Part shown: in pieces, positions 35,957 to 45,796 of the stretch
Layout: every line of letters starts with the position of its first letter
Numbering within the stretch: the stretch's first letter is position 1
Source of the DNA: Bacillus changyiensis
GTDB taxonomy: Bacteria > Bacillota > Bacilli > Bacillales > Bacillaceae
Length of the DNA: 64,000 nt
Reading direction: 5' to 3'
Assembly (NCBI RefSeq): GCF_027706145.1
Contig: NZ_JAQFWW010000006.1
Location: 1 to 64,000, forward strand
The notes under the pieces: generated by a model
What the model was told of the DNA's origin: nothing
Database searches by the model: none
What the model saw: the letters and a program-made list of their open reading frames with translations, nothing else
Program-made: the position numbers and the translations under genes

Positions 35957-36856
35957 CTAGTTATATTGAATTAACCCATAACCATATTCTTTATCAGGGC
36001 CTTTCTTCCCCAAATCTTTTGCTGTGCTCTTTAAAACCTTTAAGACATCTTCCCTTTCAAATTCTGGATGTTCAGATAGGATATTTGATACCACACCAGT
36101 TACATAAGCTGTTGCAAAAGATGTTCCATTAACGGTTTTTAATTCACCTTTAGGCGTAATAACAGGAATTTGAACCCCTGGTGCGACAAAGTCTATCTTA
36201 CCTTTTGCAGCTAATGGATCTCTCTTTAGTTTTTTATTAATAGAAGAAATAGATATTACATTTTGATATCTTGCTGGATAATCTGTTGAAAGACCCAATG
36301 TATTGCCAGCAGAAGCAATTACTATAATGTCATTCTCAATTGCTTTATTAATAGCACTTTTTAATCTATTATCATCTTTTTGAAATCCAAAGCTAAGATT
36401 AATTATGTCAACGTCCTGCTTAATGCTCCAATTAATCCCATTAATCACATCATTAACATCACCACCCCCTTTATCGTTAAGTACCTTAACATCGAACAAT
36501 TTTACTTTGGGTGATACTCCTTGAACTGTATGTTTATTTGTGGGAGCCATAATAATACTAGCTATGGCTGTACCATGACCTAAAGAATCCGTGGTGGTAG
36601 GTTTATTGGTTATAGAGTCATATGTAGTTATTGAACTATTCTTAAAAATCGGCAAGGAGCTACTGACCCCGCTATCCAATAATGCTACTTTTATAGGATC
36701 CTGAGAAGAATAGAGTTTGGCTTTTCCATTCGGAAAAATAGAGCAAAGTGCCCAATTTTTTTGGCAATCACTTTTTGAAAGAGTAATTTCCTTATAGTTA
36801 TTTGAACAACTAACTAGTAATAAAAGCAATATCAAAGTAAAAACAACATTTTTCAT
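35957..36856 (-). CDS. Subtilisin-like serine protease, lipoprotein
   Basis: 299 residues. A lipoprotein signal (LLLLLLVSCSNN, lipid-bearing cysteine at 17) anchors it outside the membrane. The catalytic triad of the S8 family is complete: Asp in ALLDSGVS (near 64), His in LGHGTAIA (near 94), Ser in NGTSFATA (near 244), plus the oxyanion Asn in SAGNT. There is no large propeptide, and the protein is smaller than subtilisin E precursor. It is the first gene of protease-toxin-CPCC, 21 bases before the toxin. Maturing the toxin on the cell surface is an attractive inference. Confidence 0.85.
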   Translation of the reverse strand: MKNVVFTLILLLLLVSCSNNYKEITLSKSDCQKNWALCSIFPNGKAKLYSSQDPIKVALLDSGVSSSLPIFKNSSITTYDSITNKPTTTDSLGHGTAIASIIMAPTNKHTVQGVSPKVKLFDVKVLNDKGGGDVNDVINGINWSIKQDVDIINLSFGFQKDDNRLKSAINKAIENDIIVIASAGNTLGLSTDYPARYQNVISISSINKKLKRDPLAAKGKIDFVAPGVQIPVITPKGELKTVNGTSFATAYVTGVVSNILSEHPEFEREDVLKVLKSTAKDLGKKGPDKEYGYGLIQYN

Positions 36857-37174
36857 CTAACAACCTCTTTTATTTACCATTCAACCTGTTATTATTTGTA
36901 ATAGGAAATATTACTTTATTCTTATTAAAAAGTAAATATTAAATTTTTATTTTTTTAAAAACTTTTCTTAGATAAATAATAAGAATGATAACGTAAGTTA
37001 TAAGATGGAGAACGATTTATTTGACTTTATAAGAGAACACAGATATAAAATTTATTTTATGACGAGTCTATAGAATATGAGTATCACAGTAAACAGAAAG
37101 ATTATTAGATAGATGACTTACTTTAAGTAACTGGAGTAAAAGTGGAGTAAAAAAATAAAATAATCGAGTAAATA
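36857..37174. other. AT-rich leader region of the protease-toxin module
   Basis: No gene that I can support. Bases 37060-37100 (GAGTCTATAGAATATGAGTA) recur at 34130-34165. ACTGGAGTAAAAGTGGAGTA (37131-37150) recurs at 33301-33320 and may be an integrase arm site. Confidence 0.5.
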
Positions 37175-37299
<125 letters not shown>

Positions 37300-37315
37300 G
37301 TATGAAATTTTAAAA

Positions 37316-37397
37316 TGCGGGTGAAGGGACTCGAACCCCCACGTCGTAAGACACTAGATCCTAAGTCTAGCGCGTCTGCCAATTCCGCCACACCCGC
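37316..37397 (-). tRNA. trnS-Leu1: tRNA-Leu (anticodon TAG)
   Basis: 82 nt, acceptor GCGGGTG, anticodon loop CTTAGGA, long variable arm. CCA is not encoded. Confidence 0.95.
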
Positions 37398-37405
37398 ATA
37401 TAACA

Positions 37406-37481
37406 TGGTGAGCCATGAAGGACTCGAACCTTCGACCCTCTGATTAAAAGTCAGATGCTCTACCAACTGAGCTAATGGCTC
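37406..37481 (-). tRNA. trnS-Lys: tRNA-Lys (anticodon TTT)
   Basis: 76 nt including encoded CCA. Acceptor GAGCCAT, anticodon loop CTTTTAA. Confidence 0.95.
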
Positions 37482-37496
37482 AAGATAAAAATAAAA

Positions 37497-37571
37497 TGGC
37501 TGGGCTAGCTGGATTCGAACCAACGCATGACGGAGTCAAAGTCCGTTGCCTTACCGCTTGGCTATAGCCCA
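37497..37571 (-). tRNA. trnS-Gln: tRNA-Gln (anticodon TTG)
   Basis: 75 nt including CCA. Acceptor TGGGCTA, anticodon loop CTTTGAC. Confidence 0.95.
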
Positions 37572-37585
37572 ACAAATCTATGAAA

Positions 37586-37657
37586 TGACCCGTACGGGAT
37601 TCGAACCCGTGTTACCGCCGTGAAAGGGCGGTGTCTTAACCGCTTGACCAACGGGCC
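37586..37657 (-). tRNA. trnS-Glu: tRNA-Glu (anticodon TTC)
   Basis: 72 nt, acceptor GGCCCGT, anticodon loop CTTTCAC. CCA is not encoded. Confidence 0.95.
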
Positions 37658-37674
37658 TTATGTTTCATTCCTTA

Positions 37675-37765
37675 TGGCGGAGAAGGAGGGATTTGAACCC
37701 TCGCGCCGCTTACACGACCTACACCCTTAGCAGGGGCGCCTCTTCAGCCACTTGAGTACTTCTCC
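37675..37765 (-). tRNA. trnS-Ser: tRNA-Ser (anticodon GCT)
   Basis: 91 nt including CCA. Acceptor GGAGAAG, long variable arm, anticodon loop CTGCTAA. Confidence 0.95.
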
Positions 37766-37767
37766 AT

Positions 37768-37842
37768 TGGCTCCACAGGCAGGATTCGAACCTGCGACCG
37801 ATCGGTTAACAGCCGATAGCTCTACCACTGAGCTACTGTGGA
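37768..37842 (-). tRNA. trnS-Asn: tRNA-Asn (anticodon GTT)
   Basis: 75 nt including CCA. Acceptor TCCACAG, anticodon loop CTGTTAA. First gene of the cluster, two bases before tRNA-Ser. Confidence 0.95.
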
Positions 37843-37955
37843 ATAAATCAGACTTTCTTTATTATAAATTCAGCGACAAAATGTGTCAAGGACAATTTGT
37901 TTGAATCATATTATTGCGACGGCTTTTATAATTTATCATAGACAAGCTGTATACG

Positions 37956-38417
37956 TCAACCCTTTTTTACAATTTCTTTTATTTTTCCACCACATTTCCC
38001 ACAAACATAACGATTTATATCCATGGCACGTTTTCTTAAAAATGCTTGTCCACATTTTTTACATTTATATGTTCTCGTTTTTCGTGTCGTTTTTTTCATT
38101 GTCGGCAATGGTGTACAAAATCTCGGCGCTCCCACTTTCTTTAAGAGGGCTTTAAAATCCTGATCCCGATGTTGGTAACCTTTGCCTTCCAAGTGAAGAT
38201 GGTAATGACAAAGTTCGTGTTTAATAATACCTTCAAGTTCTTTTTGACCATACTCTGTTAAATATTTCCTATTAAGCTCAATGTGGTGGGAATGAAGTAA
38301 ATATCTTCCCCCTGTTGTTTTGAGTCGATGATTAAAGTATGCCTTATGTTGAAAAGGCTTATGAAAGTATTGCAAGGACAGCTGCTGTGTCAGTTTTTGT
38401 AATTGTTGATCGTCCAT
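37956..38417 (-). CDS. SprT-like zinc metalloprotease-fold protein (YdcK)
   Basis: 153 residues from ATG 38417 (GAGAGGTGG upstream). The metal site is HELCHYHLH (near 66-74), an HExxH variant spelled H-E-L-C-H. The C terminus has a zinc-ribbon, CKKCGQAF then CGKCGG (near 120-148). SprT-like proteins are related to eukaryotic Spartan, which digests proteins crosslinked to DNA. The bacterial role is not settled. Position next to the trnS cluster matches B. subtilis ydcK. Confidence 0.85.
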   Translation of the reverse strand: MDDQQLQKLTQQLSLQYFHKPFQHKAYFNHRLKTTGGRYLLHSHHIELNRKYLTEYGQKELEGIIKHELCHYHLHLEGKGYQHRDQDFKALLKKVGAPRFCTPLPTMKKTTRKTRTYKCKKCGQAFLRKRAMDINRYVCGKCGGKIKEIVKKG

Positions 38418-38508
38418 TCGTGAATCCACCTCTCTTTTGAAAAAAACCGAACGGGACAATTTCTAGTCCGCATAAACTTAAATATCAGAGCCTTAGGAGG
38501 GATGAACA

Positions 38509-38622
38509 ATGCCAAATTGGCTCAAAAACCAAATGCAAAAAGCTTTTTATGAAAAAAATCAAGACCAAATTAAACTGTTGAACCAATGTTGGTATTTTTA
38601 CAGAAAAAAACACTGCTTATGA
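38509..38622 (+). CDS. cmpA: Cortex morphogenetic protein CmpA
   Basis: 37 residues: MPNWLKNQMQKAF at the start and KLLNQCWYFYRKKHC at the end are nearly those of B. subtilis CmpA. AGGAGG lies upstream. In B. subtilis this small mother-cell protein works with ClpXP to remove defective SpoIVA and check spore-coat assembly before cortex synthesis. Converges on tex. Confidence 0.9.
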   Translation: MPNWLKNQMQKAFYEKNQDQIKLLNQCWYFYRKKHCL

Positions 38623-38631
38623 GCAGTGCTA
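38605..38631. terminator. Bidirectional terminator between cmpA and tex
   Basis: CACTGCT/AGCAGTG stem (38611-38617, 38622-38628) flanked by A7 on the left and T5 on the right. The left arm overlaps the end of cmpA. Confidence 0.8.
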
Positions 38632-40791
38632 TTTTTCTTTCATCATTGATAAAGCAACCCTTCCTTTAGCCGTATCTAGATGCTCCACCCAAACTGTTAC
38701 AATATCGCCGACTGACACAACATCAAGTGGATGTTTGACAAAGGTATGACTGAGCTTAGAAATATGAACCAACCCATCTTGCTTGACTCCAATATCCACA
38801 AATGCACCAAAGTCAACTACATTTCGTACAGTGCCCTGCAGCTCCATGCCTTCTTTTAAATCTTCCAATTGAAGAACATCCGTTTTCAAGAGGGGTTTTG
38901 GCACTTCATCCCTTGGATCACGTTCAGGTCTTGTTAGCTGGTCACAAATGTCCTTTAGTGTGATTTCACCAATTTCGAGTTGTGCAGCGGTTTCAGTATG
39001 ATTCAGTTCTTTAATTTTAGTTTTAAGTTCGGACGAACCAATTTGATCTGTTGAAAGATCGAGGTTCTTTAGGAGCTCTCTTGTTTCTTTATAGCTTTCA
39101 GGATGGATTCCTGTTCTATCAAGCGCTTCGTCACCATCTGGCACTCGTAAAAACCCGATGCATTGTTCATATGTTTTCGCACCTAACCGTGGGATTTTTT
39201 TTAGTTCTTTCCTAGTTGTGAATTTCCCAATTTCTTCACGCTTGTTCACGATGTTGGTAGCGACTGCTTTGGATAGTCCTGCTACATACTGTAGTAGTGC
39301 AGCTGAGGCTGTATTCACATTGACACCGACTTGATTGACGACCGTTTCAACTACAAAGCGCAGAGAGTCGTTTAATTTTTTTTGGCTAACATCGTGCTGA
39401 TATTGACCGACACCAACTGATTTAGGATCGATTTTGACAAGCTCGGCTAACGGATCTTGAAGGCGCCGCGCAATCGACACTGCACTTCGTTCTTCAACCT
39501 GTAATTCGGGAAACTCTTCCCTTGCCAGCTCTGAAGCAGAATAGACACTTGCCCCAGCCTCATTAACAATTAAATAATAGACTTGTCGATCAATATTTTT
39601 TAATAATTCGGCAATCAATTGTTCCGTTTCTCTTGAAGCGGTTCCGTTTCCGATCGCAATCACTTCAATACCGAATTCTTCAATAATGTTTTTTACTTTT
39701 TCAGTTGCCGCATGTTTCTTATTGACTGGCGGGTGTGGATAAATCACATCAATTTTTAGCACTTTTCCAGTTTCATCGACAACTGCTAGTTTACAGCCGG
39801 TTCGAAATGCCGGATCCACACCTAGAACAAGCTTTCCTTTCATCGGCGGCTGAAGCAACAGTTTGCGTAAATTTTCGGAGAAAATGTGAATGGCCTGATC
39901 TTCCGCTTTTTCTGTCAGCTCTTTTCTAATCTCCCGTTCAATCGATGGCTGGATCAGACGTTTAAAGCTATCTTCGATCACACTGATCAAAGCAGCTTTT
40001 GCTGTTGTTTGTTTATGTTTTAAAATCTGCTTCTCTAAATAACCGAGAATATGTTCCACAGGCGGTTCAACCGACACTTTTAAAATCTCGTCTTTTTCAC
40101 CACGATTGACAGCAAGTACACGGTGAGGGACAATTTTTAGAATGGGTTCTTCATATTCGTAATACATCTCATATAATTTCTTGTCATCCGCTTCAGTATC
40201 TTTGACTGCCGATTTTAACGTCCCTTTTTTAAACGTTTCCTGTCGAATCCACCTTCTAAATTCCGGTTCGTCTGAGATTCGTTCAGCAAGAATATGTTTT
40301 GCACCTTCAAGTGCTTCTTCAGCACTGAAAACTTCTTTTTCTTCATTTATGTATTGTTGGGCTTCAGCAAAGATGTCCCTGTTTTGCGGAAGTGTGATGA
40401 TATAGTCAGCCAACGGCTCAAGCCCTTTGCTTTTAGCAATTGTTGCTTTCGTTTTTCTTTTTTGCTTATATGGACGGTATAAGTCTTCAATTTCTTGTAG
40501 TTTTTCCGCTTTTTCAATTTTCAGCTTCAAGTCGTCTGTCAGCTTATCTTGCTCCGCAATTAAGCGAATCACTTCGTCTTTTCGCTGATTTAAATGCTGA
40601 ATATATCCCCATCGTTCAGAGATCGTTTGAATTTGCACTTCATCCATGGAACCTGTTTGTTCTTTACGATATCTCGCAATAAACGGTACGGTATTTCCGT
40701 CTTCTAACAACTGAATTACATTTTCGACATGTTTGGATGTCAGTCCGGTTTCCTTAGCAATTTGCTTGACGATCAATGCCAAATTATCCAT
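38629..40791 (-). CDS. tex: Tex-family RNA-binding transcription factor (YdcI)
   Basis: 720 residues from ATG 40791 (GGAGG ten bases upstream). An upstream in-frame start runs into rsbX. Order of domains: N-terminal helical Tex region, an RNase H-like YqgF domain beginning at VLGVDPAFRTGCKLA (near 330), paired helix-hairpin-helix motifs (NTASAALLQYVAGLS and KLKKIP-like stretch near 500-560) and a C-terminal S1 domain (LQGTVRNVVDFGAFVDIGV, near 650). Tex binds nucleic acid and influences transcription. The exact role is unclear. Directly downstream of the sigB operon, as in B. subtilis. Confidence 0.9.
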   Translation of the reverse strand: MDNLALIVKQIAKETGLTSKHVENVIQLLEDGNTVPFIARYRKEQTGSMDEVQIQTISERWGYIQHLNQRKDEVIRLIAEQDKLTDDLKLKIEKAEKLQEIEDLYRPYKQKRKTKATIAKSKGLEPLADYIITLPQNRDIFAEAQQYINEEKEVFSAEEALEGAKHILAERISDEPEFRRWIRQETFKKGTLKSAVKDTEADDKKLYEMYYEYEEPILKIVPHRVLAVNRGEKDEILKVSVEPPVEHILGYLEKQILKHKQTTAKAALISVIEDSFKRLIQPSIEREIRKELTEKAEDQAIHIFSENLRKLLLQPPMKGKLVLGVDPAFRTGCKLAVVDETGKVLKIDVIYPHPPVNKKHAATEKVKNIIEEFGIEVIAIGNGTASRETEQLIAELLKNIDRQVYYLIVNEAGASVYSASELAREEFPELQVEERSAVSIARRLQDPLAELVKIDPKSVGVGQYQHDVSQKKLNDSLRFVVETVVNQVGVNVNTASAALLQYVAGLSKAVATNIVNKREEIGKFTTRKELKKIPRLGAKTYEQCIGFLRVPDGDEALDRTGIHPESYKETRELLKNLDLSTDQIGSSELKTKIKELNHTETAAQLEIGEITLKDICDQLTRPERDPRDEVPKPLLKTDVLQLEDLKEGMELQGTVRNVVDFGAFVDIGVKQDGLVHISKLSHTFVKHPLDVVSVGDIVTVWVEHLDTAKGRVALSMMKEK

Positions 40792-40853
40792 GATAGCCTC
40801 CATATAGATGTTCTTTCTTAAGTGTACCAAAAACCTATACCAAACTGAACAGT

Positions 40854-41453
40854 TTAACAAAACTGCCCAATGATATAGGTTAAATCGTCATCTCCTTGTG
40901 TAGTGTACATCTCTAGTTTCTGTGAAATCGTCTCTGGAGAATGATGTTTCAGTTCATGTCGAAGAGCAGGAACCGACAGCCCATCTGAATAGATCATGAA
41001 CTTTGATCCCTGTTGATAATAATAGGTGAATGTTTTTTTAGTAGTGTGCGGTTTTCCTGATAAATATCCTTTAGCTGGAATTGGAGAAAAGAATTGATCT
41101 GAAGGATGATATAAAATAAAGCGAATATTTCCAACAGAACTGTAGGTCAATGTCTTTGTTTTAAAATCCGCTTTTAAAATAGCTACGGTCGCACCCCGTT
41201 TATATTTCATGGCTTGGTTACAGCGTTCCATTAAGCTTAAAATATCATCATCACGGTGTTTTTCGATCATTTTGCTTATCGTTGAAGAAGATTCGTGAGC
41301 TAGATCACCACTGCCAAGTCCATCAGCTACACTACATATCATGCCAGTATCAGTTGTATGAAAATAAAAACTGTCTCCGCATATCCTTTTCCCTTCTTTA
41401 GGAATTTGATAAACAAGCGCCTGGATATGTTGGTTTGCTTCGGTCCAGATCAT
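40854..41453 (-). CDS. rsbX: RsbX, phosphatase that resets the stressosome
   Basis: 199 residues, a small PP2C-type phosphatase. Aspartate motifs ICGDSFYF (near 24), VADGLGSGD (near 42) and DDLTYIIG near the end match the metal site. It dephosphorylates RsbS and RsbR so that stress signalling stops. The start overlaps the sigB stop (ATGA), giving coupled translation and negative feedback. Confidence 0.95.
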   Translation of the reverse strand: MIWTEANQHIQALVYQIPKEGKRICGDSFYFHTTDTGMICSVADGLGSGDLAHESSSTISKMIEKHRDDDILSLMERCNQAMKYKRGATVAILKADFKTKTLTYSSVGNIRFILYHPSDQFFSPIPAKGYLSGKPHTTKKTFTYYYQQGSKFMIYSDGLSVPALRHELKHHSPETISQKLEMYTTQGDDDLTYIIGQFC

Positions 41454-42244
41454 GATTTCAACTCCATAAAAGGATCTTCCGCTAATGCTTCCCTCAATCG
41501 TTTTACAGCTCTGCGCTGAAGTCTTGATACATGCATTTGTGATATTCCTAGTAGTTGTCCGGCTTCTTTTTGACTTTTGTTTTGAATATAAGTCAGATCG
41601 AGTATTTGTCTTTCACGGTCTGACAGGACATCTAACACACTGTCAAGCATCAGCCTTTGATTTACTTTTTCATAACCTTCTTCTTGGGTGCCGACCATAT
41701 CAAGAATCGTGACTGTGCTCCCATCTGTGTCTGCTTCAATACTGTGGTCGACAGATAGAGCATGATAGCTTTTTACCATTTCCATTGTTTCTAGTACATC
41801 TTCTTCAGTTACATTTAAAAATTCAGCAATTTCATCGACCCGTGGGGATCGTTGTGTTTCTGTGGTTAATTGATCAACCGCCGATTTGATCTTCGGTCCT
41901 AATTCCTTAATTCTTCTCGGGACATGGACACTCCACGTTTTGTCGCGGAGAAACCGCTTGATTTCCCCAATAATCGTTGGAATGGCGAAGGCTTCGAATG
42001 ATTTCCCCATCTCAGGATCATAGCGTTTCAACGCCCCGAGTAAGCCAAGCATTCCGACTTGTTGTAAATCTTCATGAAAGTTTTTTCCTCTTGAATATTT
42101 ATTTGCTAACTTTTCCACTAAATTTGTATAATACCGGACAAGGGTCAGCTGGGCGTTTTCATCCTGTTGGTTCTGGTATTCTTTAATGAGCCGGGCTATG
42201 TCATCTTTAGTAAGCTTTATATTTTTGGACGGTTGTGTCATCAT
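41450..42244 (-). CDS. sigB: General stress sigma factor SigB
   Basis: 264 residues. Region 2 includes DLQQVGMLGLLGALKRYDP, region 3 IGEIKRFLRDKTWSVHVPRR and region 4 a helix-turn-helix KSQKEAGQLLGISQMHVSRL. It directs RNA polymerase to GTTTAA-N14-GGGTAT promoters. The frame is open to a TTG at 42247. The ATG at 42244 is best placed seven bases after AGGGAG. It begins inside the end of rsbW, which encodes its anti-sigma factor. Confidence 0.95.
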   Translation of the reverse strand: MMTQPSKNIKLTKDDIARLIKEYQNQQDENAQLTLVRYYTNLVEKLANKYSRGKNFHEDLQQVGMLGLLGALKRYDPEMGKSFEAFAIPTIIGEIKRFLRDKTWSVHVPRRIKELGPKIKSAVDQLTTETQRSPRVDEIAEFLNVTEEDVLETMEMVKSYHALSVDHSIEADTDGSTVTILDMVGTQEEGYEKVNQRLMLDSVLDVLSDRERQILDLTYIQNKSQKEAGQLLGISQMHVSRLQRRAVKRLREALAEDPFMELKS

Positions 42245-42689
42245 CAACTCGCTCCCTGTTTAAGAACTTAATCATTGATACAGTCACACCTGGGTCAATT
42301 TGTACGTTGACTTCATCCATAAGCGTTTCAATTAAATATAATCCGAGCCCTCCTTCTGTTAACTGATCTGCCGTATATTTTGAGGAATATGGACCGATGT
42401 TCTTCTGTTCCTTTTCAATATCAAAACTTTGACCCTGATCAGTGACAGTGATTTCTAGATGGTCTTCAAACATACCAAACTTCACGGAAACTTCACCGTT
42501 TTTGTCCGCTCGGTAAGCATGCTGCACAGCATTTGTACAGGCCTCACTGACAGCAATTTTCAAGTCTTCAATATCATCATAAGAATACCCCATCTTACTT
42601 GCTATTCCAGATAGTGTCAAACGTACAATCCCTACATATTCCGGTTTAGCAGGTGACTTCATTTCAATGTAATCAGTTAATCGCTTCAT
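42207..42689 (-). CDS. rsbW: RsbW, anti-sigma-B factor and RsbV kinase
   Basis: 160 residues of the GHKL kinase fold: [13 protein letters not shown] (N box, near 48), VTDQGQSFD (near 80) and [14 protein letters not shown] (near 113). It holds SigB inactive and phosphorylates RsbV. Overlaps rsbV by four bases and sigB by 38. Confidence 0.95.
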   Translation of the reverse strand: MKRLTDYIEMKSPAKPEYVGIVRLTLSGIASKMGYSYDDIEDLKIAVSEACTNAVQHAYRADKNGEVSVKFGMFEDHLEITVTDQGQSFDIEKEQKNIGPYSSKYTADQLTEGGLGLYLIETLMDEVNVQIDPGVTVSMIKFLNRERVDDDTTVQKYKAY

Positions 42690-43015
42690 GATAATTCACC
42701 CTCAGACTTTCCAGAAATGTCGATGATATTTTTTAAACCTGTGATGTCAAATAACCGGAGTAAACGGTCAGACAGATTCCTAAGCACTAAAGACCCTCCT
42801 GTTTTGTTTACCGTTTTATAAATTCCTACAAACACACCTAATCCTGTACTGTCCATATATGAAACGTCCTCAAGACAAACCTCAAGACACTTTCCCTCCT
42901 CCGCAAATTCCATTAAAGAATCGCGTAATAACGGAGCGGATTGCACATCTATTTCTCCTGCTACTTTCATTTTTACTACATGATCATAATCTTTTGTACC
43001 GATTTTCAAGTTCAA
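42686..43015 (-). CDS. rsbV: RsbV, anti-anti-sigma factor
   Basis: 109 residues from a TTG with GAGGTG upstream, the same length as in B. subtilis. An earlier GTG at 43024 lies inside the ribosome site. STAS fold with the phosphorylated serine in [10 protein letters not shown] (near 56). Unphosphorylated RsbV binds RsbW and frees SigB. First gene after the sigma-B promoter. Confidence 0.95.
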   Translation of the reverse strand: MNLKIGTKDYDHVVKMKVAGEIDVQSAPLLRDSLMEFAEEGKCLEVCLEDVSYMDSTGLGVFVGIYKTVNKTGGSLVLRNLSDRLLRLFDITGLKNIIDISGKSEGELS

Positions 43016-43053
43016 CAGTATCACCTCAAATTTCCATTCTAGCTACTGTTTTA

Positions 43054-43079
43054 ATACCCATCAGAAAAAAGCTCTAAAC
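43054..43079 (-). promoter_or_regulatory. Sigma-B promoter of rsbV-rsbW-sigB-rsbX
   Basis: GTTTAG (43074-43079), 14 bases, GGGTAT (43054-43059) on the minus strand. It fits the known sigma-B consensus in all but one base. The -35 overlaps the rsbU stop codon. It allows SigB to raise its own expression. Confidence 0.9.
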
Positions 43080-44081
43080 CTTTCTTTTCAAAATAATAAG
43101 AGTAAAATCATCATGGAGCTTAAAGTCTTGTAGCTTGAGCAAACTTTCATAGATGTTCTCAACCATTTGTTGTGCTGGTTCTGACATATGTAAGGCAATT
43201 AATTTTTTTAAGTCTGACCGTTCCAAAAATCCGCTATCTTTTCTACTTTCGGTTACACCATCAGAAAAAAGAATAATCATATCACCAACATGTAGCTTTT
43301 GTTCGTATTGTTTATAGTCAAAATCAGATGAGATCCCGAGAACAAGACCTTTCGCAAGTAAATCGTAAAATTTGCGTTCGCTAGAGCAGTAATAAAAGCC
43401 TGGTTCATGACCGGCAGAGGCAAACTTGAATAGGTGATGTAGAAGATGATAATTTCCATAAAACATCGTAATAAACATATTTGAATCAACATTTTGTTCA
43501 ACTACTCGATTTAGACTTCTCAGTACCTGTGAAGGATGTGAGCCAGAGTCGGGTAAAGAATCCATCGCATATTTGATCATTGACATACATAAAGCAGCTG
43601 GAATCCCTTTTCCGATCACATCGGCAATCGCAATATTAATCGAGTCCTGATCACGAACAAAATGATAGTAGTCACCACTCATTTGCTTTGCTGGGACACT
43701 TATAGCCCCAATGTCGAGGGTTTTATCCTTCGGTATCGTTGTCTCAAGCAGTGTTTGCTGGACATTTGCAGCAATCTCAATTTCTGATTTGATTTCCTGC
43801 TGAATGCCTCTTAATGTTTGATGCTCTTGATAAGCAAGACCGTATCCAATCATCACTTCAATTAAAAAATCAAGTGAGTGGAATACTTGAACTGGCAAAT
43901 CTGGATACAACTCAGACAAAACCTTCCGATGGATGCTGATGATCTCTTCTGGCGGCACTTGGTGCTCAATTGTTTTTCTGCTGAATTTTTGTCCTTGATA
44001 TAAAGATGTCTCAGTTAATTCAGATAAATAACGGCTAAGTAGTTGTTGATAACGCTGCGTGATCATTTCCTTGAACTCCAT
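43074..44081 (-). CDS. rsbU: RsbU, RsbV-P phosphatase
   Basis: 335 residues. The N-terminal helical part (about 1-85) binds RsbT, and the C-terminal PP2C domain (about 120-335) holds SGDYYHFVRDQDSINIAIADV and GKGIPAAL with metal-binding aspartates. Activated by RsbT after environmental stress, it dephosphorylates RsbV. Confidence 0.95.
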   Translation of the reverse strand: MEFKEMITQRYQQLLSRYLSELTETSLYQGQKFSRKTIEHQVPPEEIISIHRKVLSELYPDLPVQVFHSLDFLIEVMIGYGLAYQEHQTLRGIQQEIKSEIEIAANVQQTLLETTIPKDKTLDIGAISVPAKQMSGDYYHFVRDQDSINIAIADVIGKGIPAALCMSMIKYAMDSLPDSGSHPSQVLRSLNRVVEQNVDSNMFITMFYGNYHLLHHLFKFASAGHEPGFYYCSSERKFYDLLAKGLVLGISSDFDYKQYEQKLHVGDMIILFSDGVTESRKDSGFLERSDLKKLIALHMSEPAQQMVENIYESLLKLQDFKLHDDFTLIILKRKV

Positions 44082-44094
44082 TCGTTCCCTCCTA

Positions 44095-44493
44095 CTAAAG
44101 CCACTTTACGGCCTTGATCTTCGTTCCATTTTCTGCGTCTGAATGTAATTCAAATTGGTCCATTAAACGCTTTACTCCTGGAAGACCGGCCCCTAGTCCA
44201 CCCGATGTTGAAAAGCCGTCTTCCATCACTTTGCGGATGTCGGCTATACCCGGGCCATGATCCTCTGCAATGATATTCAGCCCCTTTTTCGCTTTTTCTT
44301 GGACCTCTTCAATGCAAATTTGACCTTCTCCAGCATATAGGTAAATATTTCGGGCCAGTTCAGAAATAGCTGTCGTAATTCTTGCTTGATCTACTGTGCC
44401 AAATCCAAGTTCTTTGGCAATGTTTCGCCCAAGTTGTCTGGCAGCTACAATATCCCATTCTGTCAAAATCTTTACACAGGACCGGTCTTTCAT
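44095..44493 (-). CDS. rsbT: RsbT, stressosome switch kinase
   Basis: 132 residues of the GHKL fold: ISELARNIYLYA (near 43), IAEDHGPGIADI (near 76) and GLGAGLPGVKRLMD (near 103). It phosphorylates RsbS and RsbR, then leaves the stressosome to activate RsbU. It follows rsbS by two bases. Confidence 0.95.
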   Translation of the reverse strand: MKDRSCVKILTEWDIVAARQLGRNIAKELGFGTVDQARITTAISELARNIYLYAGEGQICIEEVQEKAKKGLNIIAEDHGPGIADIRKVMEDGFSTSGGLGAGLPGVKRLMDQFELHSDAENGTKIKAVKWL

Positions 44494-44495
44494 GA

Positions 44496-44864
44496 CTATT
44501 CCCCCAATTCACGCTGCAATGTCTCAAGCCCTTTTTCAAGATCAATCGCTGTTGACATGTCTGCTAATGAAACACCGAGTTCGATTAATGTCACCGCAAC
44601 AGCTGGTTGTATACCTGTCAGGACCATTTTAGCCCCGAGCAGTTTTGACATTATCATCACATCGCTTAACACTTTAGCGATAAAAGAATCGATGATATCT
44701 ACTGATGTCAGATCGATGACCACTCCACTCGATCCCGTTTCATAAATCTTATTGAGCAAATCTTCTTGAAATTGGAGAGCTGTTTGGTCATCAAGTTCTA
44801 TCTGGATAGATACGAGCAGGTAATGACCAAGTTTCAAAATTGGAATTTTAGGTGTTCTCACCAC
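44496..44864 (-). CDS. rsbS: RsbS, stressosome scaffold
   Basis: 122 residues, a STAS domain with the phosphorylated serine in [11 protein letters not shown] (near 60). Two adjacent GTG codons (44864 and 44861) follow GGGGGAATA; either could start it, and the first overlaps the rsbR stop by one base. It traps RsbT until stress. Confidence 0.95.
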   Translation of the reverse strand: MVRTPKIPILKLGHYLLVSIQIELDDQTALQFQEDLLNKIYETGSSGVVIDLTSVDIIDSFIAKVLSDVMIMSKLLGAKMVLTGIQPAVAVTLIELGVSLADMSTAIDLEKGLETLQRELGE

Positions 44865-45676
44865 TATTCCCCCAACGAAACAATTTTTCTATTTGTCATT
44901 TCTAATGCGGTTTCAATTCCTCTTTGCAACGTATTTTTTGTCACCACTTGTGTTAAATCAATGCCTAAATTAACAATTGTTTGTGCGATTTCTGGCCGAA
45001 TGCCGACAAGCAGACATTTTGCGCCAACAAGTCTAACGGCTTCAGAAGCTTGAATAATATGATGAGCAACCATCGTATCGACAACAGGTACGCCTGTGAT
45101 ATCGATTAAGACCACTTCAGAACGATGTTTCACCACTCCGTTGAGAAGGTTCTCCATCATTTTCTTGGCACGTTCAGTATCAATTGTCCCGACAAGAGGC
45201 ATGACCGAAATGTTTTCAAAAACCGGAATAAGTGGTGCTGAAAGCTCTTGTAAAGCAACTTTTTGCAATGCAACGGTTTTTTCCCAAGAAACAGCATATT
45301 GATGAAGGATTTCGCTGTTAATCGGATCAATAAACTGATCAATTTGCCAAATCAAATCGCTACACTGATCATCTTGAGTATAGTTGTCTATCTCATGATA
45401 AAGATGTTTCCAAAATGCCGATAAACTAGATGATAAAAGTTTGAAGGAAACACCGATTTGGACCGATTTGGAAGAAAACTTGCCAATATCGGCCGCTTTT
45501 TGAGTTTCAATTTTTGAATCATTCATTAAAAGCTCCAGATAATCTCGGCTAATCATTTGATACATCTGATCGTTTAAAGATTCCCTGTTATCCAGGTTTT
45601 TTAAAATGTCTGCCCAATGTTCAGCAAGTTCATCTTGGTGTTCTATGATATAGTTTAAAATCACATCATTCGACAC
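44864..45676 (-). CDS. rsbR: RsbR (RsbRA), stress-sensing stressosome protein
   Basis: 270 residues from a GTG with GGGGGG upstream. The frame extends to 45754, but that ATG has no ribosome site. An N-terminal non-haem globin-like domain (about 1-150) and a C-terminal STAS domain with both threonines phosphorylated by RsbT in B. subtilis (GTIDTERAK and VVDTMVAHH). It forms the large cytoplasmic complex with RsbS. First gene of the eight-gene sigB operon. Confidence 0.95.
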   Translation of the reverse strand: MSNDVILNYIIEHQDELAEHWADILKNLDNRESLNDQMYQMISRDYLELLMNDSKIETQKAADIGKFSSKSVQIGVSFKLLSSSLSAFWKHLYHEIDNYTQDDQCSDLIWQIDQFIDPINSEILHQYAVSWEKTVALQKVALQELSAPLIPVFENISVMPLVGTIDTERAKKMMENLLNGVVKHRSEVVLIDITGVPVVDTMVAHHIIQASEAVRLVGAKCLLVGIRPEIAQTIVNLGIDLTQVVTKNTLQRGIETALEMTNRKIVSLGE

Positions 45677-45796
45677 ATTGATCCCCCCTATGACGAAAAC
45701 AACAAAATTTTTCTTCAATATCATCATTATATCGTGGGGTTTTTTGGAACACAAAAAAAGTTGCTCTTACCTCTGTGAGCAACTTCTTTTCCCTTA